Positions 8,965 to 18,451 of a DNA stretch of 64,000 bases are shown here, piece by piece (position 1 is the first letter of the stretch; every line of letters begins with the position of its first letter). The DNA is taken from positions 2,498,501 to 2,562,500 of the forward strand of contig NZ_CP088285.1 of assembly GCF_011516645.4 (NCBI RefSeq), read 5' to 3'. Below the pieces are notes generated by a model, which did not search any database, was not told the DNA's origin, and saw nothing but the letters and a program-made list of their open reading frames with translations. Source of the DNA: Bradyrhizobium septentrionale. GTDB taxonomy: Bacteria > Pseudomonadota > Alphaproteobacteria > Rhizobiales > Xanthobacteraceae. The translations under genes were made by a program, and so were the position numbers.

Positions 8965-9771
8965 CTATTTCGCGAACGATCGCGACGGCGCCAGATGCAG
9001 CGCGAACGCATCGACCTTGTCGCTGGCGCGCGGATAGATCTCGCTGACGATCGGATCGTGGCCGGGGATGAAGCGGTCCGGATGCCCGGCGAGCCGCTCG
9101 ACGGTCTCCCAGCCCTGCGCCATGTCGCCGACATTGTAGACGATCGGGAACGGGCTGCGCTTGTGCAGGTTGGCATAGTAATGCGCGGCGTCGGATGCCA
9201 GCACGACCGGACCGCGCGCGGTCTCGACCCGCACCACCTGCAGGCCGTCGGAATGGCCGCCGACCCGATGCACGGTGACGCCGGGCGCGATTTCGCCGTC
9301 GCCGGAATGGAAGGTGACGCGCTCGCCATAGACGTGACGCACCATCTGCGTGACGTGTTCAATGGAGAACGGATGGCGCAGCATGCCGTTGCACATGCAG
9401 CGGCCGGTCGCGTAGCTCATCTCGCGTTCCTGCAGATGGAATCTGGCGTTCGGGAAGCGGTCGAGATTGCCGGCGTGGTCATAATGCAGATGGGTGACGA
9501 TGACGTCGCGGATCGCATCCGCGCTGACGCCGAAGCCGGCCAGCGCATCAACCGGATTGAGCGTCAGCTTGCGGGCGCGCGCCTTGGCCTCCTCGGCATT
9601 GAAGCCGGTATCGACCAGAATGTCGCGTCCGTGGCCGCGGACCAGCCAGACGAAATAATCGAGATCCTGCGCGGTGGTGTCGTGCGGATCGGGCACCAGG
9701 AAGTTGAGGTGGGGCGTGCGCGGCGACATCGTCGCATAGCGCAGGGCGTAGATTTCGTAGGCGTTTCCCAT
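8965..9771 (-). CDS. N-acyl homoserine lactonase-like MBL-fold hydrolase
   Basis: 268 aa. The metal motif THLHYDHAGN is intact, with a further His in RVGGHSDGLQ, Asp in LASDAAHYY and His in IPGHDP. Spacing and overall pattern match the AttM/AiiA-type lactonase group. These enzymes open lactone rings, including acyl-homoserine lactone signals, but the group also has other lactone substrates. Transcribed just upstream of the hydroxyacid dehydrogenase, which would fit opening of a lactone followed by oxidation of the hydroxyacid. Confidence 0.85.
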   Translation of the reverse strand: MGNAYEIYALRYATMSPRTPHLNFLVPDPHDTTAQDLDYFVWLVRGHGRDILVDTGFNAEEAKARARKLTLNPVDALAGFGVSADAIRDVIVTHLHYDHAGNLDRFPNARFHLQEREMSYATGRCMCNGMLRHPFSIEHVTQMVRHVYGERVTFHSGDGEIAPGVTVHRVGGHSDGLQVVRVETARGPVVLASDAAHYYANLHKRSPFPIVYNVGDMAQGWETVERLAGHPDRFIPGHDPIVSEIYPRASDKVDAFALHLAPSRSFAK

Positions 9772-10086
9772 CGGTTTCGCTCTTGTTTGCGTGGCTTGTT
9801 TTGCTTTGAAGGCTTGTTATGCACGGCTTGCCGTCCCGGACACAAAGCCATCGCACCGCGCAAAGGTCAAACCGCGCGAAGTGCGACGAGCGCACAAAAG
9901 GGGGCGAGCGCCTCTGTGAGTGCAATCACATTATCCGGTCGCAGGAACCCGCACCATGCCACGACGGCGATGGCGGCCATGATCGCGGCTGTTGCACTGC
10001 GGCCTCGCCACCACTGCCGCGATTAGCGATGGCGCCGCAAGCCGTTGACGGGGGTTTGGCCGTGGTTTGATAATGGGTTTTCGCCC
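9772..10086. other. Intergenic region without recognised gene
   Basis: No supportable gene. Open frames here lack ribosome sites and familiar motifs. It presumably holds the promoter of the lactonase gene. Confidence 0.5.
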
Positions 10087-10213
10087 AAGCGTTTTCGAGC
10101 GAAGCCTGTCCCGCACTTGATGCGGGATGGCCACCGCTTCGCGTCAAGAAAACGCGTCAAAACAAGAATCTAGAGCCCCGTTCCGATTTCCATCGGAACG
10201 GAAATGGCTCTAG
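10087..10213. repeat. Dispersed palindromic elements: GCGTTTTCGAGCGAAG type plus CTAGAGCC hairpin
   Basis: Two adjoining elements. The first (10087-10163) has AAGCGTTTTCGAGCGAAG opposed to AAGAAAACGCGTC. The second (10170-10213) has CTAGAGCC and GGCTCTAG arms with internal CGTTCCGAT/ATCGGAACG. Related sequence lies at 18.40-18.45 kb. Confidence 0.8.
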
Positions 10214-10286
10214 AGTAAGGTCCCCGAGGCGCAGGCTCGAAGCGGCGCCATTTCATTGGAAGCCGCGATCTGGATTTGCCGCGATT

Positions 10287-11867
10287 ATGAAAATCCGCCT
10301 TGCCTTGCTCGCCACGCTGATCTTTTCAATCGCGTCGCCGACCCTGTCCTTCGCCGCCGGCGACCGCTTCGCGCTGGTGATCGGCAACGCAAAATATCCC
10401 GACGCCGACGCGCCGCTGAAGGAACCGATCAACGACGCGCGTGACGTCGCCGACGAGCTCAAGCGCGACGGCTTCACCGTCGAGGTCGGCGAGAACCTGA
10501 CCGGCGACGGCATGCGCCGCGCCTTCGAAAGGCTCTACGGCAGGATCAAGCCGGGCTCGGTCGCCCTGGTCTTCTTCTCGGGCTACGGCATCCAGTCGAA
10601 CCGGCAGAGCTACATGATCCCGGTCGATGCCCAGATCTGGGCCGAGGCCGACGTCCGCCGCGACGGTTTCAGCCTCGAGACCGTGCTCGGCGAGATCAAC
10701 AGCCGCGGCGCCGGGGTGAAGATCGCCCTGGTCGACGCCTCGAGGCGCAACCCGTTCGAGCGCCGTTTCCGCAGCTTCTCGGCGGGGCTCGCCCCGGTGA
10801 TCGCGCCCAACGGTACGCTGGTGATGTATTCGGCGGCACTGTCGTCCGTCATCTCGGACAATGGCAACGACCACAGCCTGTTCGTGCGGGAACTCCTGAA
10901 GGAGATCCGCACCCCCGACCTGATGGCGGAGGAAACGCTGAACCGCACCCGCGTCGGCGTCACCCGGGCCTCGCGCCAGGAACAGGTGCCGTGGATCTCC
11001 TCGTCGCTGGCCGAGGACTTCTCGTTCATTCCAGGCGGCGCAGCCATTCCAGGCGGCGCAGCCAGTCCAGGCGGCGCGGCGGGGCCGTCGACCGCTGCAC
11101 CGGCTCCCGCGCCTGCCGCATCGCCGTCGCCCGAGGTGGCAGCCGCACCACCGGTTTCACCTCCGCCGGCGCCGCCCGCGGCAACGCCGACGCCACCAGC
11201 GGCGACCGCGCCGACGCCGGCACCAGCGCCGCCAAAGGCGCCCGTCGCCACCGCGCCGACCTCGACGCCGCCCCCGCCAAAGGCGCCCGAGATCGCCCTG
11301 CCGCCGCCTGCGCCTCCCCCGCCGGTGGTGATCCAGCCGACGCCGGCGCCAAGCAGTTCGCCTGTGCTTGCCGACGATCCGACGATCAAGAGCCTGAGCG
11401 AAAAGCTGGACAAGAACCCTGATGATGCGGCGGCGCTGTACCGCCGCGGCCAGGTCTATGCCAGCAAGGGTGCCTACGACCTCGCGGTGAAGGATTTCAC
11501 CAATTCGCTGCGGCTGAACCCGAAGGACGTCGAGGCCTATAACAACCGCTGCTGGGTCCGCACCGTGATCGGCGACCTGCAGGCGGCGCTGAAGGACTGC
11601 AACGAGGCGCTGCGGCTGCGTCCGAATTTCGTCGATGCGCTCGACAGCCGCGGGCTGATGAACCTGAAGGGCGGGCAGAACAAGAACGCGATCGCCGATT
11701 TCGACGCCGCGCTGAAGATCAACCCGCGGCTGACCTCGTCGCTGTACGGGCGCGGCCTTGCCAAGAAGCGCAACGGATCGGTCGCGGAAGGCGATCTCGA
11801 CATCGCCAACGCCAAGGCGATGGATCCGAATATCGTCAAGGAATTCGCCGACTACGGCGTGCAATGA
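10287..11867 (+). CDS. Caspase-fold (peptidase C14-like) protein with TPR repeats; dyad replaced by Tyr/Ser
   Basis: 526 aa. A signal peptide (residues 1-24, ending SFAA) precedes a caspase-like p20 domain (RFALVIGNAKYPDA to about residue 240). A Pro/Ala-rich linker (about 250-370) follows, then three to four TPRs (NPDDAAALYRRGQVYASKGA and after). The catalytic His loop, normally SGHG, reads FFSGYG, and the catalytic Cys loop, normally DACR, reads VDASRRNPF. Both dyad residues are therefore missing and the protein is probably not a cysteine peptidase. Likely a periplasmic binding or scaffold protein. A paralogue lies at 29.6-30.5 kb. A short in-frame repeat (PGGAA units) lies at 11028-11080. 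Confidence 0.88.
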   Translation: MKIRLALLATLIFSIASPTLSFAAGDRFALVIGNAKYPDADAPLKEPINDARDVADELKRDGFTVEVGENLTGDGMRRAFERLYGRIKPGSVALVFFSGYGIQSNRQSYMIPVDAQIWAEADVRRDGFSLETVLGEINSRGAGVKIALVDASRRNPFERRFRSFSAGLAPVIAPNGTLVMYSAALSSVISDNGNDHSLFVRELLKEIRTPDLMAEETLNRTRVGVTRASRQEQVPWISSSLAEDFSFIPGGAAIPGGAASPGGAAGPSTAAPAPAPAASPSPEVAAAPPVSPPPAPPAATPTPPAATAPTPAPAPPKAPVATAPTSTPPPPKAPEIALPPPAPPPPVVIQPTPAPSSSPVLADDPTIKSLSEKLDKNPDDAAALYRRGQVYASKGAYDLAVKDFTNSLRLNPKDVEAYNNRCWVRTVIGDLQAALKDCNEALRLRPNFVDALDSRGLMNLKGGQNKNAIADFDAALKINPRLTSSLYGRGLAKKRNGSVAEGDLDIANAKAMDPNIVKEFADYGVQ

Positions 11868-12009
11868 CCCATCGAACGAGGCCTGCCCGCCGCTCGAACC
11901 GCTGATGGAATTGCGCGACTAATCAGAGGGTGCGTGCCGGCTGCCGCTGCCGGCAATCAATCTGAATAATTACCTGGAACCGCGCCAGCTCGCGCAGGAG
12001 GGGACCGAG

Positions 12010-12663
12010 ATGTTCAAACCGTCGGCAAAGGCCGCGATCTTTTCAATCATGACCGCCGGCGCCGTGCTGTCGTTCGGCATGACCGCCGTCCGCGCCGGTG
12101 ACAACGTCACCGAGGACCAGATCATCAAGGCGCTGACGCCCGAGAAGAAGTCGCTGACCCGCGGCCTGTCGGCCGGCCCGCAGACCACCTCGCCCGAGCT
12201 GAACGCCGACCAGGCCAAATTCGTGCAGAGCGTCCGCGGCCGCGCCACCCGCTCGCTGTCCTCGGCCGAACGCGAGGAAATCGCGACCATCGTCCAGGAC
12301 AAGCCCAAGATCGATCTCGAGATCAACTTCGATTACAACTCCGCCGACATCAGCGCCAAGTCGCTGGCGTCGGTGCAGGCGCTTGGCCGCGCCCTGACCA
12401 ATCAGGATCTGAAGGGCTCGACCTTCGTGGTCGCCGGCCACACTGACGCCGCCGGCGGCGAGGAGTACAATCAGGGCCTCTCGGAGCGCCGCGCCGACGC
12501 CATCAAGCGCTATCTCGTCGACAAATACGGCATCAACGGCACCGATCTCGTCACCGTCGGCTATGGCAAGAGCAAGCTGAAGGACCCGGGCCACCCGATG
12601 GCCGACGTCAACCGGCGCGTGCAGGTCGTGAACATGGAAAACAAGGCCACCGCCTCCAAGTGA
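12010..12663 (+). CDS. OmpA family peptidoglycan-associated protein
   Basis: 217 aa. A signal peptide ends around AVRAGD, followed by an unstructured stretch. The OmpA C-terminal domain (about residues 95-215) has the peptidoglycan-binding residues in VAGHTDAAGGEEYNQGLSER and NRRVQVVN at the end. It anchors the outer envelope to peptidoglycan. GGAGGGGACCGAG precedes the start. Monocistronic, followed by a probable terminator. Confidence 0.92.
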   Translation: MFKPSAKAAIFSIMTAGAVLSFGMTAVRAGDNVTEDQIIKALTPEKKSLTRGLSAGPQTTSPELNADQAKFVQSVRGRATRSLSSAEREEIATIVQDKPKIDLEINFDYNSADISAKSLASVQALGRALTNQDLKGSTFVVAGHTDAAGGEEYNQGLSERRADAIKRYLVDKYGINGTDLVTVGYGKSKLKDPGHPMADVNRRVQVVNMENKATASK

Positions 12664-12716
12664 CCTCCAAGCGATCTGGAAGCGATGGGCGTGGCGGACC
12701 GCCTTTTTGAGGTTAC

Positions 12717-12757
12717 AATGCGTCCCGCACCCCGGCGGGGCGCATTTGCTTTTGGGT
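12717..12757 (+). terminator. Rho-independent terminator after the OmpA gene
   Basis: AATGCGTCCCG pairs with CGGGGCGCATT (one G-T pair), followed by TTGCTTTT. Confidence 0.65.
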
Positions 12758-12901
12758 CAATGCTTTGGACCAAGGTCCAAAGCGGCCCACACGTGACCCG
12801 CCTCACATGACGTCAGGGCATGATCCCCAACAATGGACACCGGCCTTTCGCATGCTCAGACAATATGATGGCGGGCGGGATGAGACTTCGACGAGCGCCC
12901 A

Positions 12902-12946
12902 TGGCGCGACACGTTCTGGCGCGACAAGTTCTGGCGCGACAAGTTC
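12902..12946 (+). repeat. Three tandem 15-bp repeats upstream of the RND operon
   Basis: Three contiguous copies of TGGCGCGACA(A/C)GTTC end 13-16 bp before the adaptor start, so they sit in the promoter or leader of the efflux operon. Confidence 0.85.
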
Positions 12947-12961
12947 TGGATTGATCCGGTG

Positions 12962-13879
12962 ATGAATTTTTCCCAGTACCTCAAGCCTGCGCTCGGCACG
13001 CTGTTTGTCATCATCCTCGCTGTCGCCTATTACGCCTTCGAGCACCGCTCCCATCCGGAGGAGAAGGAGACGCCGGGCCAGGCGCTGGTGGTGGTGACGA
13101 AGTCGACCAATGCCTGCTTCTCCGACATGGTCCGCGTGACCGGCTTCATCGTGCCGCGCCGCGAGGCGCAGGTGAATGTCGACCAGGACGGCTCCAAGGT
13201 CACCGACGTGCTGGTCCGCGAGGGCGACACCGTGACCGAGAACCAGGAACTGGCGCGGCTGACCCCGCCGCCGCAGCAGGCCGCCCAGGGCAATGCCAAG
13301 CCGATCGTGCTGCGCGCTCCGGCGGCCGGCCTCGTCACCGAGGTGCGCACCGCACCGGGCGCGCCGGCCTCGCCGCAGGCGCCGCCGATGTTCAGGATAT
13401 CGATCAACAACGAGATCGAGCTCGACGCCGAGGTGCCGGGCTTCCAGCTGCTGAAGCTCAACCCCGGCGCCAATGTCCGGATCAGCCGCGACGATGCGCC
13501 CGACATGGTCGGCAAGGTCCGCCTGATCTCGCCGCAGATCGACCGCGCCACCCAGCTCGGGCATGTCCGCATCACCATCAACAACAATCCGACGCTGAAG
13601 GTCGGCATGTTCGCGCGCGCCAATATCGACGCCAAGCGCTCCTGCGGCGTCGCGGTGCCGCGCACCGCGATCGACCGCCTGACCTTGCAGGTCGTCAAGG
13701 GCAACACGGTCGAGACCCGCAGGGTGCGCGTCGGGCTGACCTCCGACACCTCGACCGAAATCCTTGAAGGCCTCGACGTCGGCGAAATCGTCGTGGCCGA
13801 TGCTGGCACCTCGCTGCATGACGGCGACCAGATCAAGACCATGTTCGCCGACGAACTCGATCGCACTCGGACACGGTAA
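12962..13879 (+). CDS. RND efflux periplasmic adaptor subunit (HlyD/MFP family)
   Basis: About 305 aa. An N-terminal membrane anchor (LGTLFVIILAVAYYAF) is followed by a lipoyl/barrel-sandwich region (VDQDGSKVTDVLVREGDTVT) and beta-barrel and membrane-proximal domains (VGLTSDTSTEILEGLDVGEI). It bridges the inner-membrane pump to an outer-membrane channel. The ATG at 12962 follows an in-frame GTG at 12959. It is followed 12 bp later by the RND permease. No outer-membrane factor gene is adjacent. A soluble paralogue lies at 28.4-29.3 kb. Confidence 0.92.
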   Translation: MNFSQYLKPALGTLFVIILAVAYYAFEHRSHPEEKETPGQALVVVTKSTNACFSDMVRVTGFIVPRREAQVNVDQDGSKVTDVLVREGDTVTENQELARLTPPPQQAAQGNAKPIVLRAPAAGLVTEVRTAPGAPASPQAPPMFRISINNEIELDAEVPGFQLLKLNPGANVRISRDDAPDMVGKVRLISPQIDRATQLGHVRITINNNPTLKVGMFARANIDAKRSCGVAVPRTAIDRLTLQVVKGNTVETRRVRVGLTSDTSTEILEGLDVGEIVVADAGTSLHDGDQIKTMFADELDRTRTR

Positions 13880-13891
13880 TCGGGCACGCTA

Positions 13892-16800
13892 ATGGCTTTG
13901 AACATCTCGGCATGGTCGATCCGGAACCCGCTTCCCTCGATCGTCTTCTCGATCATCCTGCTCGTGCTGGGCTATGTCTCCTTCACCAAGCTCGCGGTGA
14001 CGCGGCTGCCGAGCGCCGACATTCCGGTGATCTCGGTCGCGGTCTCGCAATTCGGCGCCGCGCCGTCCGAACTTGAGTCGCAGGTCACCAAGACGATCGA
14101 AGACGGCGTCTCCGGCGTCGAGGGCGTGCGCCATATCTCGTCCTCGATCACCGACGGCCTGTCGGTGACCACGATCCAGTTCGCGCTGGAGACCAACACC
14201 GACCGCGCGCTCAACGACGTCAAGGACGCCGTGACGCGGGTCCGCGCCAACCTGCCGCAGAACGTCACCGAGCCCTTGATCCAGCGCGTCGACGTCATCG
14301 GCCTGCCGATCGTGACTTATGCCGCGATCTCGCCCGGCAAGACGCCGGAGCAGCTCTCCTATTTCGTCGACGACGTGGTCAAGCGCGCGCTGCAGGGCGT
14401 TCGCGGCGTCGCCCAAGTCGAGCGCATCGGCGGTGTCGAGCGCGAGATCCTGGTCTCGCTCGATCCGGACAAGCTGCAGGCGGTGGGGCTCACCGCGGTC
14501 AATGTCAGCCAGATCCTGCGCGGCACCAATGTCGACGTCGCCGGTGGCCGCGCCGAGATCGGCAAGAACGACCAGGCGATCCGGACGCTGGCCGGCGCCA
14601 AGACGCTGAACGAGCTTGCCGGCACGATGATTCCGCTGTTCGGCGGCGGCGAAATCCGGCTCGACGACCTCGGCACCGTCACCGACACCATCGCCGACCG
14701 GCGCACTTTCGCCCGCTTCAACGGCGAACCGGTGGTCGCGCTCGGCATCAAGCGCTCCAAGGGCGCCAGCGACGTGGTGGTCGCGGCCGCGGTGCAGAAG
14801 CGGATCGACGCGCTCAAGGTGGCCTATCCCGACGTCGACCTCAAGCTGATCGACACCTCGGTCGAGTTCACCAAGGGCAATTACGAAGCCGCGATCTCGA
14901 CCCTGTTCGAGGGCGCGATCCTCGCCGTCATCATCGTGCTGCTGTTCCTGCGCGATATCAGGGCCACCATCATCGCGGCGGTCTCGCTGCCGCTGTCGAT
15001 CTTCCCGGCATTCTGGGCGATGGACCTGCTCGGCTTCTCGCTCAACCTGGTCTCTTTCCTCGCCATCACGCTGTCGACCGGTATTCTGGTCGACGACGCC
15101 ATCGTCGAGATCGAGAACATCGTCCGCCACATGCGGATGGGCAAGTCGCCCTATCGTGCCGCGCTTGAAGCGGCCGACGAGATCGGCCTTGCGGTGATCG
15201 CGATCTCGCTCACCATCATCGCGATCTTCGCGCCGGCGAGCTTCATGTCGGGGATCGCCGGACAGTTCTTCAAGCAGTTCGGCATCACCGTGTCGGTGCA
15301 GGTGTTCTTCTCGCTGCTCGCCGCGCGCTTCGTGACGCCGGTGCTGGCCGCCTATTTTCTCAAGCACCACGACCACGACGACCCGCCGCCCGGCCCCATC
15401 CTGCGCGGCTATCACAGCCTCGTCGCCTGGTCGGTGAAGCACCATTACGTCACCGTGCTGATCGGCTTTGCGGTCTTTGCCGCGTCGATCTGGAGCATCA
15501 CGCTGCTGCCGCAGGGCTTCCTGCCCGCGCAGGACACCGCGCGCTCGCTGCTCGCGATGGAGCTGCCGCCCGGCTCGCAGCTCGCCTACACCGAGAAGGT
15601 GACCGAGGAAATCGTGGCTCGCTTGCGCAAGCGGCCCGAGGTGAGAAGCATCTTCGTCGACGGCGGCCGCGTGCCGCCGGGCACGCAAGAAGTGCGCCGC
15701 GCCGCGCTGATCATCAACTACACGCCGAAGGCCGACCGCAAGATCACCCAGCGCGAGCTCGAGCTATCGATCGGCAAGGAGCTCGAGAACGTTCCCGATA
15801 TCAGATTCTGGTTCCTCGACGAGAACGGCCTGCGCGCCATCTCGCTCGTCGTCACCGGCACCGACAGCAACATCGTCAACAACGTCGCGAGCGAACTGGC
15901 GACGCAGATGAAGCGGATCCCGATCATCGCCAACGTGATCTCGGAGACCGCACTCGACCGGCCCGAGTTGCGCATCCGTCCGCGCGCCGAGCTCGCGGCG
16001 CGGCTCGGCGTCTCGACCGAGAGCCTGTCGCAGACCATCCGCGTCGCCACCATCGGCGACGTCGGCCCGGCGCTGGCCAAGTTCGACGCCGGCGACCGCC
16101 AGGTGCCGATCCGCGTCCAGCTCGAGGACAATGCGCGCAGCGACCTGCAGATGCTCGAGCAGTTGCGCGTGCCGCTCGGCCAGCGTGGCGAACGCGGCGG
16201 CGTGCCGCTGTCCGTGGTCGCCGACATCCAGCTCGATCAGGGCCCGACCAGCATCAACCGCTACGACCGCGAGCGGCAGGCCACCGTCGCCGCCGATCTG
16301 GTCGGCAATGCCGCGCTCGGCGACGCCACCAAGCTGATCTACGACCTGCCGGTCATGAAGAGCCTGCCCAAGGGCGTGAAGGTCAGCCCGTCCGGCGACG
16401 CCGAGAGCCTCGCCGAACTGTCCGACGGCTTCGCCACCGCGATCACCGCCGGCCTGATGATGGTCTATGCCGTGCTGGTGCTGCTGTTCGGCACCTTCCT
16501 GCAGCCGATCACCATCCTGTTCTCGCTGCCGCTCTCGATCGGCGGTGCGATCGGCGCGCTGCTCTTGACCGGCAAGCAGCTCACCACACCGGTGTGGATC
16601 GGCATCCTGATGCTAATGGGCATCGTCACCAAGAACGCCATCATGCTGGTGGAGTTCGCGGTGGAGGCGATCCGCGACGGCAAGGCGCGCGAAGACGCCA
16701 TGATCGACGCCGGCATGAAGCGCGCCCGCCCGATCGTGATGACCACGATCGCGATGGCCGCCGGCATGATGCCGTCGGCCCTTGCGTTCGGCGCCGGCGG

Positions 16801-17044
16801 CGAATTCCGCTCGCCGATGGCGCTCGCGGTGATCGGCGGCCTGATCTTCTCGACCGTGCTGTCGCTGGTGTTCGTGCCGGCGATGTTCATGGTGATGGAC
16901 GATATCGGCAGCCTGATCTGGCGCTTCGGCAAGCGGCTCGTCGTCTCGCACGCCGACCACGAGCTGACCCCGAGCGAGCACCCGGCCGACGAGGCCAAGA
17001 AGCCGCCCGGCCCGCCGAGCATGATCTCACCTGCCGCGGAGTGA
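13892..17044 (+). CDS. RND efflux transporter permease (AcrB/HAE-1 family)
   Basis: 1050 aa, normal for the family. Two sets of six membrane helices alternate with two large periplasmic loops. The first helix is in NPLPSIVFSIILLVLGYVSF. The proton-relay region in TM4 reads LSTGILVDDAIVEIENI with the paired Asp residues. It is a proton-driven exporter of drugs or other amphiphiles; substrate unknown. Operon with the adaptor immediately upstream. The C-terminus ends in a hydrophilic tail (EHPADEAKKPPGPPSM). Confidence 0.95.
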   Translation: MALNISAWSIRNPLPSIVFSIILLVLGYVSFTKLAVTRLPSADIPVISVAVSQFGAAPSELESQVTKTIEDGVSGVEGVRHISSSITDGLSVTTIQFALETNTDRALNDVKDAVTRVRANLPQNVTEPLIQRVDVIGLPIVTYAAISPGKTPEQLSYFVDDVVKRALQGVRGVAQVERIGGVEREILVSLDPDKLQAVGLTAVNVSQILRGTNVDVAGGRAEIGKNDQAIRTLAGAKTLNELAGTMIPLFGGGEIRLDDLGTVTDTIADRRTFARFNGEPVVALGIKRSKGASDVVVAAAVQKRIDALKVAYPDVDLKLIDTSVEFTKGNYEAAISTLFEGAILAVIIVLLFLRDIRATIIAAVSLPLSIFPAFWAMDLLGFSLNLVSFLAITLSTGILVDDAIVEIENIVRHMRMGKSPYRAALEAADEIGLAVIAISLTIIAIFAPASFMSGIAGQFFKQFGITVSVQVFFSLLAARFVTPVLAAYFLKHHDHDDPPPGPILRGYHSLVAWSVKHHYVTVLIGFAVFAASIWSITLLPQGFLPAQDTARSLLAMELPPGSQLAYTEKVTEEIVARLRKRPEVRSIFVDGGRVPPGTQEVRRAALIINYTPKADRKITQRELELSIGKELENVPDIRFWFLDENGLRAISLVVTGTDSNIVNNVASELATQMKRIPIIANVISETALDRPELRIRPRAELAARLGVSTESLSQTIRVATIGDVGPALAKFDAGDRQVPIRVQLEDNARSDLQMLEQLRVPLGQRGERGGVPLSVVADIQLDQGPTSINRYDRERQATVAADLVGNAALGDATKLIYDLPVMKSLPKGVKVSPSGDAESLAELSDGFATAITAGLMMVYAVLVLLFGTFLQPITILFSLPLSIGGAIGALLLTGKQLTTPVWIGILMLMGIVTKNAIMLVEFAVEAIRDGKAREDAMIDAGMKRARPIVMTTIAMAAGMMPSALAFGAGGEFRSPMALAVIGGLIFSTVLSLVFVPAMFMVMDDIGSLIWRFGKRLVVSHADHELTPSEHPADEAKKPPGPPSMISPAAE

Positions 17045-17110
17045 GCCGAGATCGCGCCTCGCTGGTGGTGGGGCTAGAGCCAGATCACGAACCGAGCATC
17101 GGACTCCGCT

Positions 17111-17257
17111 TCACCTCGCCCCGCGTGCGGGGAGAGGTCGAAACTCAAGCGCAGCTTGAGTTTCGGGTGACGGGGACTCACCGCGCACTCCCCTGCATTG
17201 AATTTGAGGAGGCAGCCCCTCACCCCAACCCTCTCCCCGTAAGAACGGGGCGAGAGA
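17111..17257. repeat. Dispersed palindromic element, family A
   Basis: CCTCGCCCCGCGTGCGGGGAG opposed to CCCTCTCCCCGTAAGAACGG, with an internal AAACTCAAGCGCAGCTTGAG hairpin. Confidence 0.8.
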
Positions 17258-17307
17258 GCGCAGCGCCGTCATGGCTGCTGTTCGAGATAATCACGTCAAG
17301 CCCGAAA

Positions 17308-17406
17308 GCATGATCCGGAAAAGTGCGAAGCGGTTTTCCGAAAAGATCATGCTCAAACAAAGAGCTAAAGCGCGATGACGATTCAACCCAATCTCATCGC
17401 GGTCTA
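17308..17406. repeat. Dispersed AGCATGATC hairpin (family E) plus adjoining repeat that supplies a stop codon
   Basis: AGCATGATCCGGAAAA is opposed to TTTTCCGAAAAGATCATGCT (17308-17353). The following CGCGATGACGATTCAACCCA segment ends in a CTAG that forms the TAG stop of the flavoprotein gene. A related hairpin lies at 50.73-50.77 kb. Confidence 0.75.
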
Positions 17407-18039
17407 GTAAAGTCTCGTGCGATAGGCTTCTTCCATCGCCTTCTCGGCGACATCGACCTCGACGGCGGCGGTCTGCTCGGCGATGATCCGGCCCAGCGTC
17501 GGGAAACTGTGGCGCTCGACCTGCGTGGCGGGATTCCAGAGCTTTGAGCGCATCAGCGCCTTGCCGCAATGGAAGTAGGTCTCATCGACATGCACCTTCA
17601 CGCCGATGATCGGCGTGACGTTCTGCACCGTGAGCGGGGTCAGCAGATCCGGCTCCTGCGAGATCTCCGCCCGCCCGTTGACGCGCAACGTCTCGTTGAT
17701 GCCGGGCACCAGGAAGATCAGCCCGACCCCGGGCGAGGCCAGGATATTGCCGAACGTATCGACCCGGTTGTTGCCGCGCCGGTCCGGGATCAGCAGCGTC
17801 TTGTTGTCGATCACGGAGACGAAGCCCGGCGCATCACCGCGCGGACTGGCGTCGGCATGGCCCTTGCCGTCGCTGGTGGCGATGATGAGGAACGGCGACA
17901 GTGCGATGAAATCGCGGCAGAACTTGTCGAGATGATTGAGGACCTTCTTCTCCGCGAGCGGGCTCACTTGCCCGAAATGCGCGCGCAGATCCTCCTGCGA
18001 CTTGACCGGCGGCTTGCCGTCCGTGTTCTGGCTGTCCAT
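17404..18039 (-). CDS. Pyridoxamine 5'-phosphate oxidase-like flavoprotein (MSMEG_1061-type)
   Basis: 211 aa. FMN split-barrel fold with FLIIATSDGKGHADASPRGD near residue 50, LLIPDRRGNNRVDTFGN near 90 and a Cys/His-containing stretch VDETYFHCGKALMRSKLW near 155. This resembles FMN-dependent PPOX-type proteins of the MSMEG_1061 group rather than true PdxH. It probably binds FMN or F420-like cofactors; substrate unknown. Monocistronic. Its stop codon lies in a dispersed repeat. Confidence 0.85.
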   Translation of the reverse strand: MDSQNTDGKPPVKSQEDLRAHFGQVSPLAEKKVLNHLDKFCRDFIALSPFLIIATSDGKGHADASPRGDAPGFVSVIDNKTLLIPDRRGNNRVDTFGNILASPGVGLIFLVPGINETLRVNGRAEISQEPDLLTPLTVQNVTPIIGVKVHVDETYFHCGKALMRSKLWNPATQVERHSFPTLGRIIAEQTAAVEVDVAEKAMEEAYRTRLY

Positions 18040-18187
18040 GACCGACTCCCTTTGGTCGGTCTATACCACGTCGATGCCTGAATTGATGCCCGCTGCGGCG
18101 CATGCGGGCTTCAGCCGCAGTGCTTTTCTCGACGATTCTACCGCTCTGCAGAGCGATGACGCGGTCGCGCCGACGGCGAGGAACGCA

Positions 18188-18225
18188 AAACCCCTGCGGT
18201 CAACGGGAATAGACCGCAGGGGTTT
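18188..18225 (-). terminator. Perfect 14-bp hairpin with A/T flanks, candidate terminator
   Basis: AAACCCCTGCGGTC and GACCGCAGGGGTTT form a perfect stem with a 10-nt loop. It lies about 220 bp downstream of the leftward Crp/Fnr gene. The rest of 18040-18447 has no recognisable gene. Confidence 0.6.
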
Positions 18226-18398
18226 GCTGGTGGATGGCGTGAGGCCAGCAAGGCTGGGTGTCACCCCAAGAACCGGCTGCAATGAAAGCGACTCCGGCCT
18301 GTTCCCGCAAGCAAGTCTTTTGGGCAGGAGAAGCAGCGCGCGCGAGACATTCGCGGCCCTCGCGCGCGCGTTGCAGGCAATTCGCTTAGCTTCTCGTT

Positions 18399-18451
18399 TG
18401 ACGCGTTTTCTTTACGCGAACCGGTATCCACTTCGCTCGAAAACGCTCTAG
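18399..18451. repeat. Dispersed palindromic element overlapping the Crp/Fnr stop codon
   Basis: GACGCGTTTTCTTTACGCG opposed to TCGCTCGAAAACGCTCTAG. The terminal CTAG provides the TAG stop of the gene to its right. Confidence 0.8.

Noticed and set aside
13889..15688. Long open frames antisense to the RND permease and other GC-rich genes
   Set aside because: Typical shadow frames of high-GC coding DNA; repetitive Arg/His/Asp composition and no motifs.
18061..18282. 73-codon minus-strand frame
   Set aside because: It overlaps a perfect 14-bp terminator-like hairpin, has no ribosome site and no familiar features.
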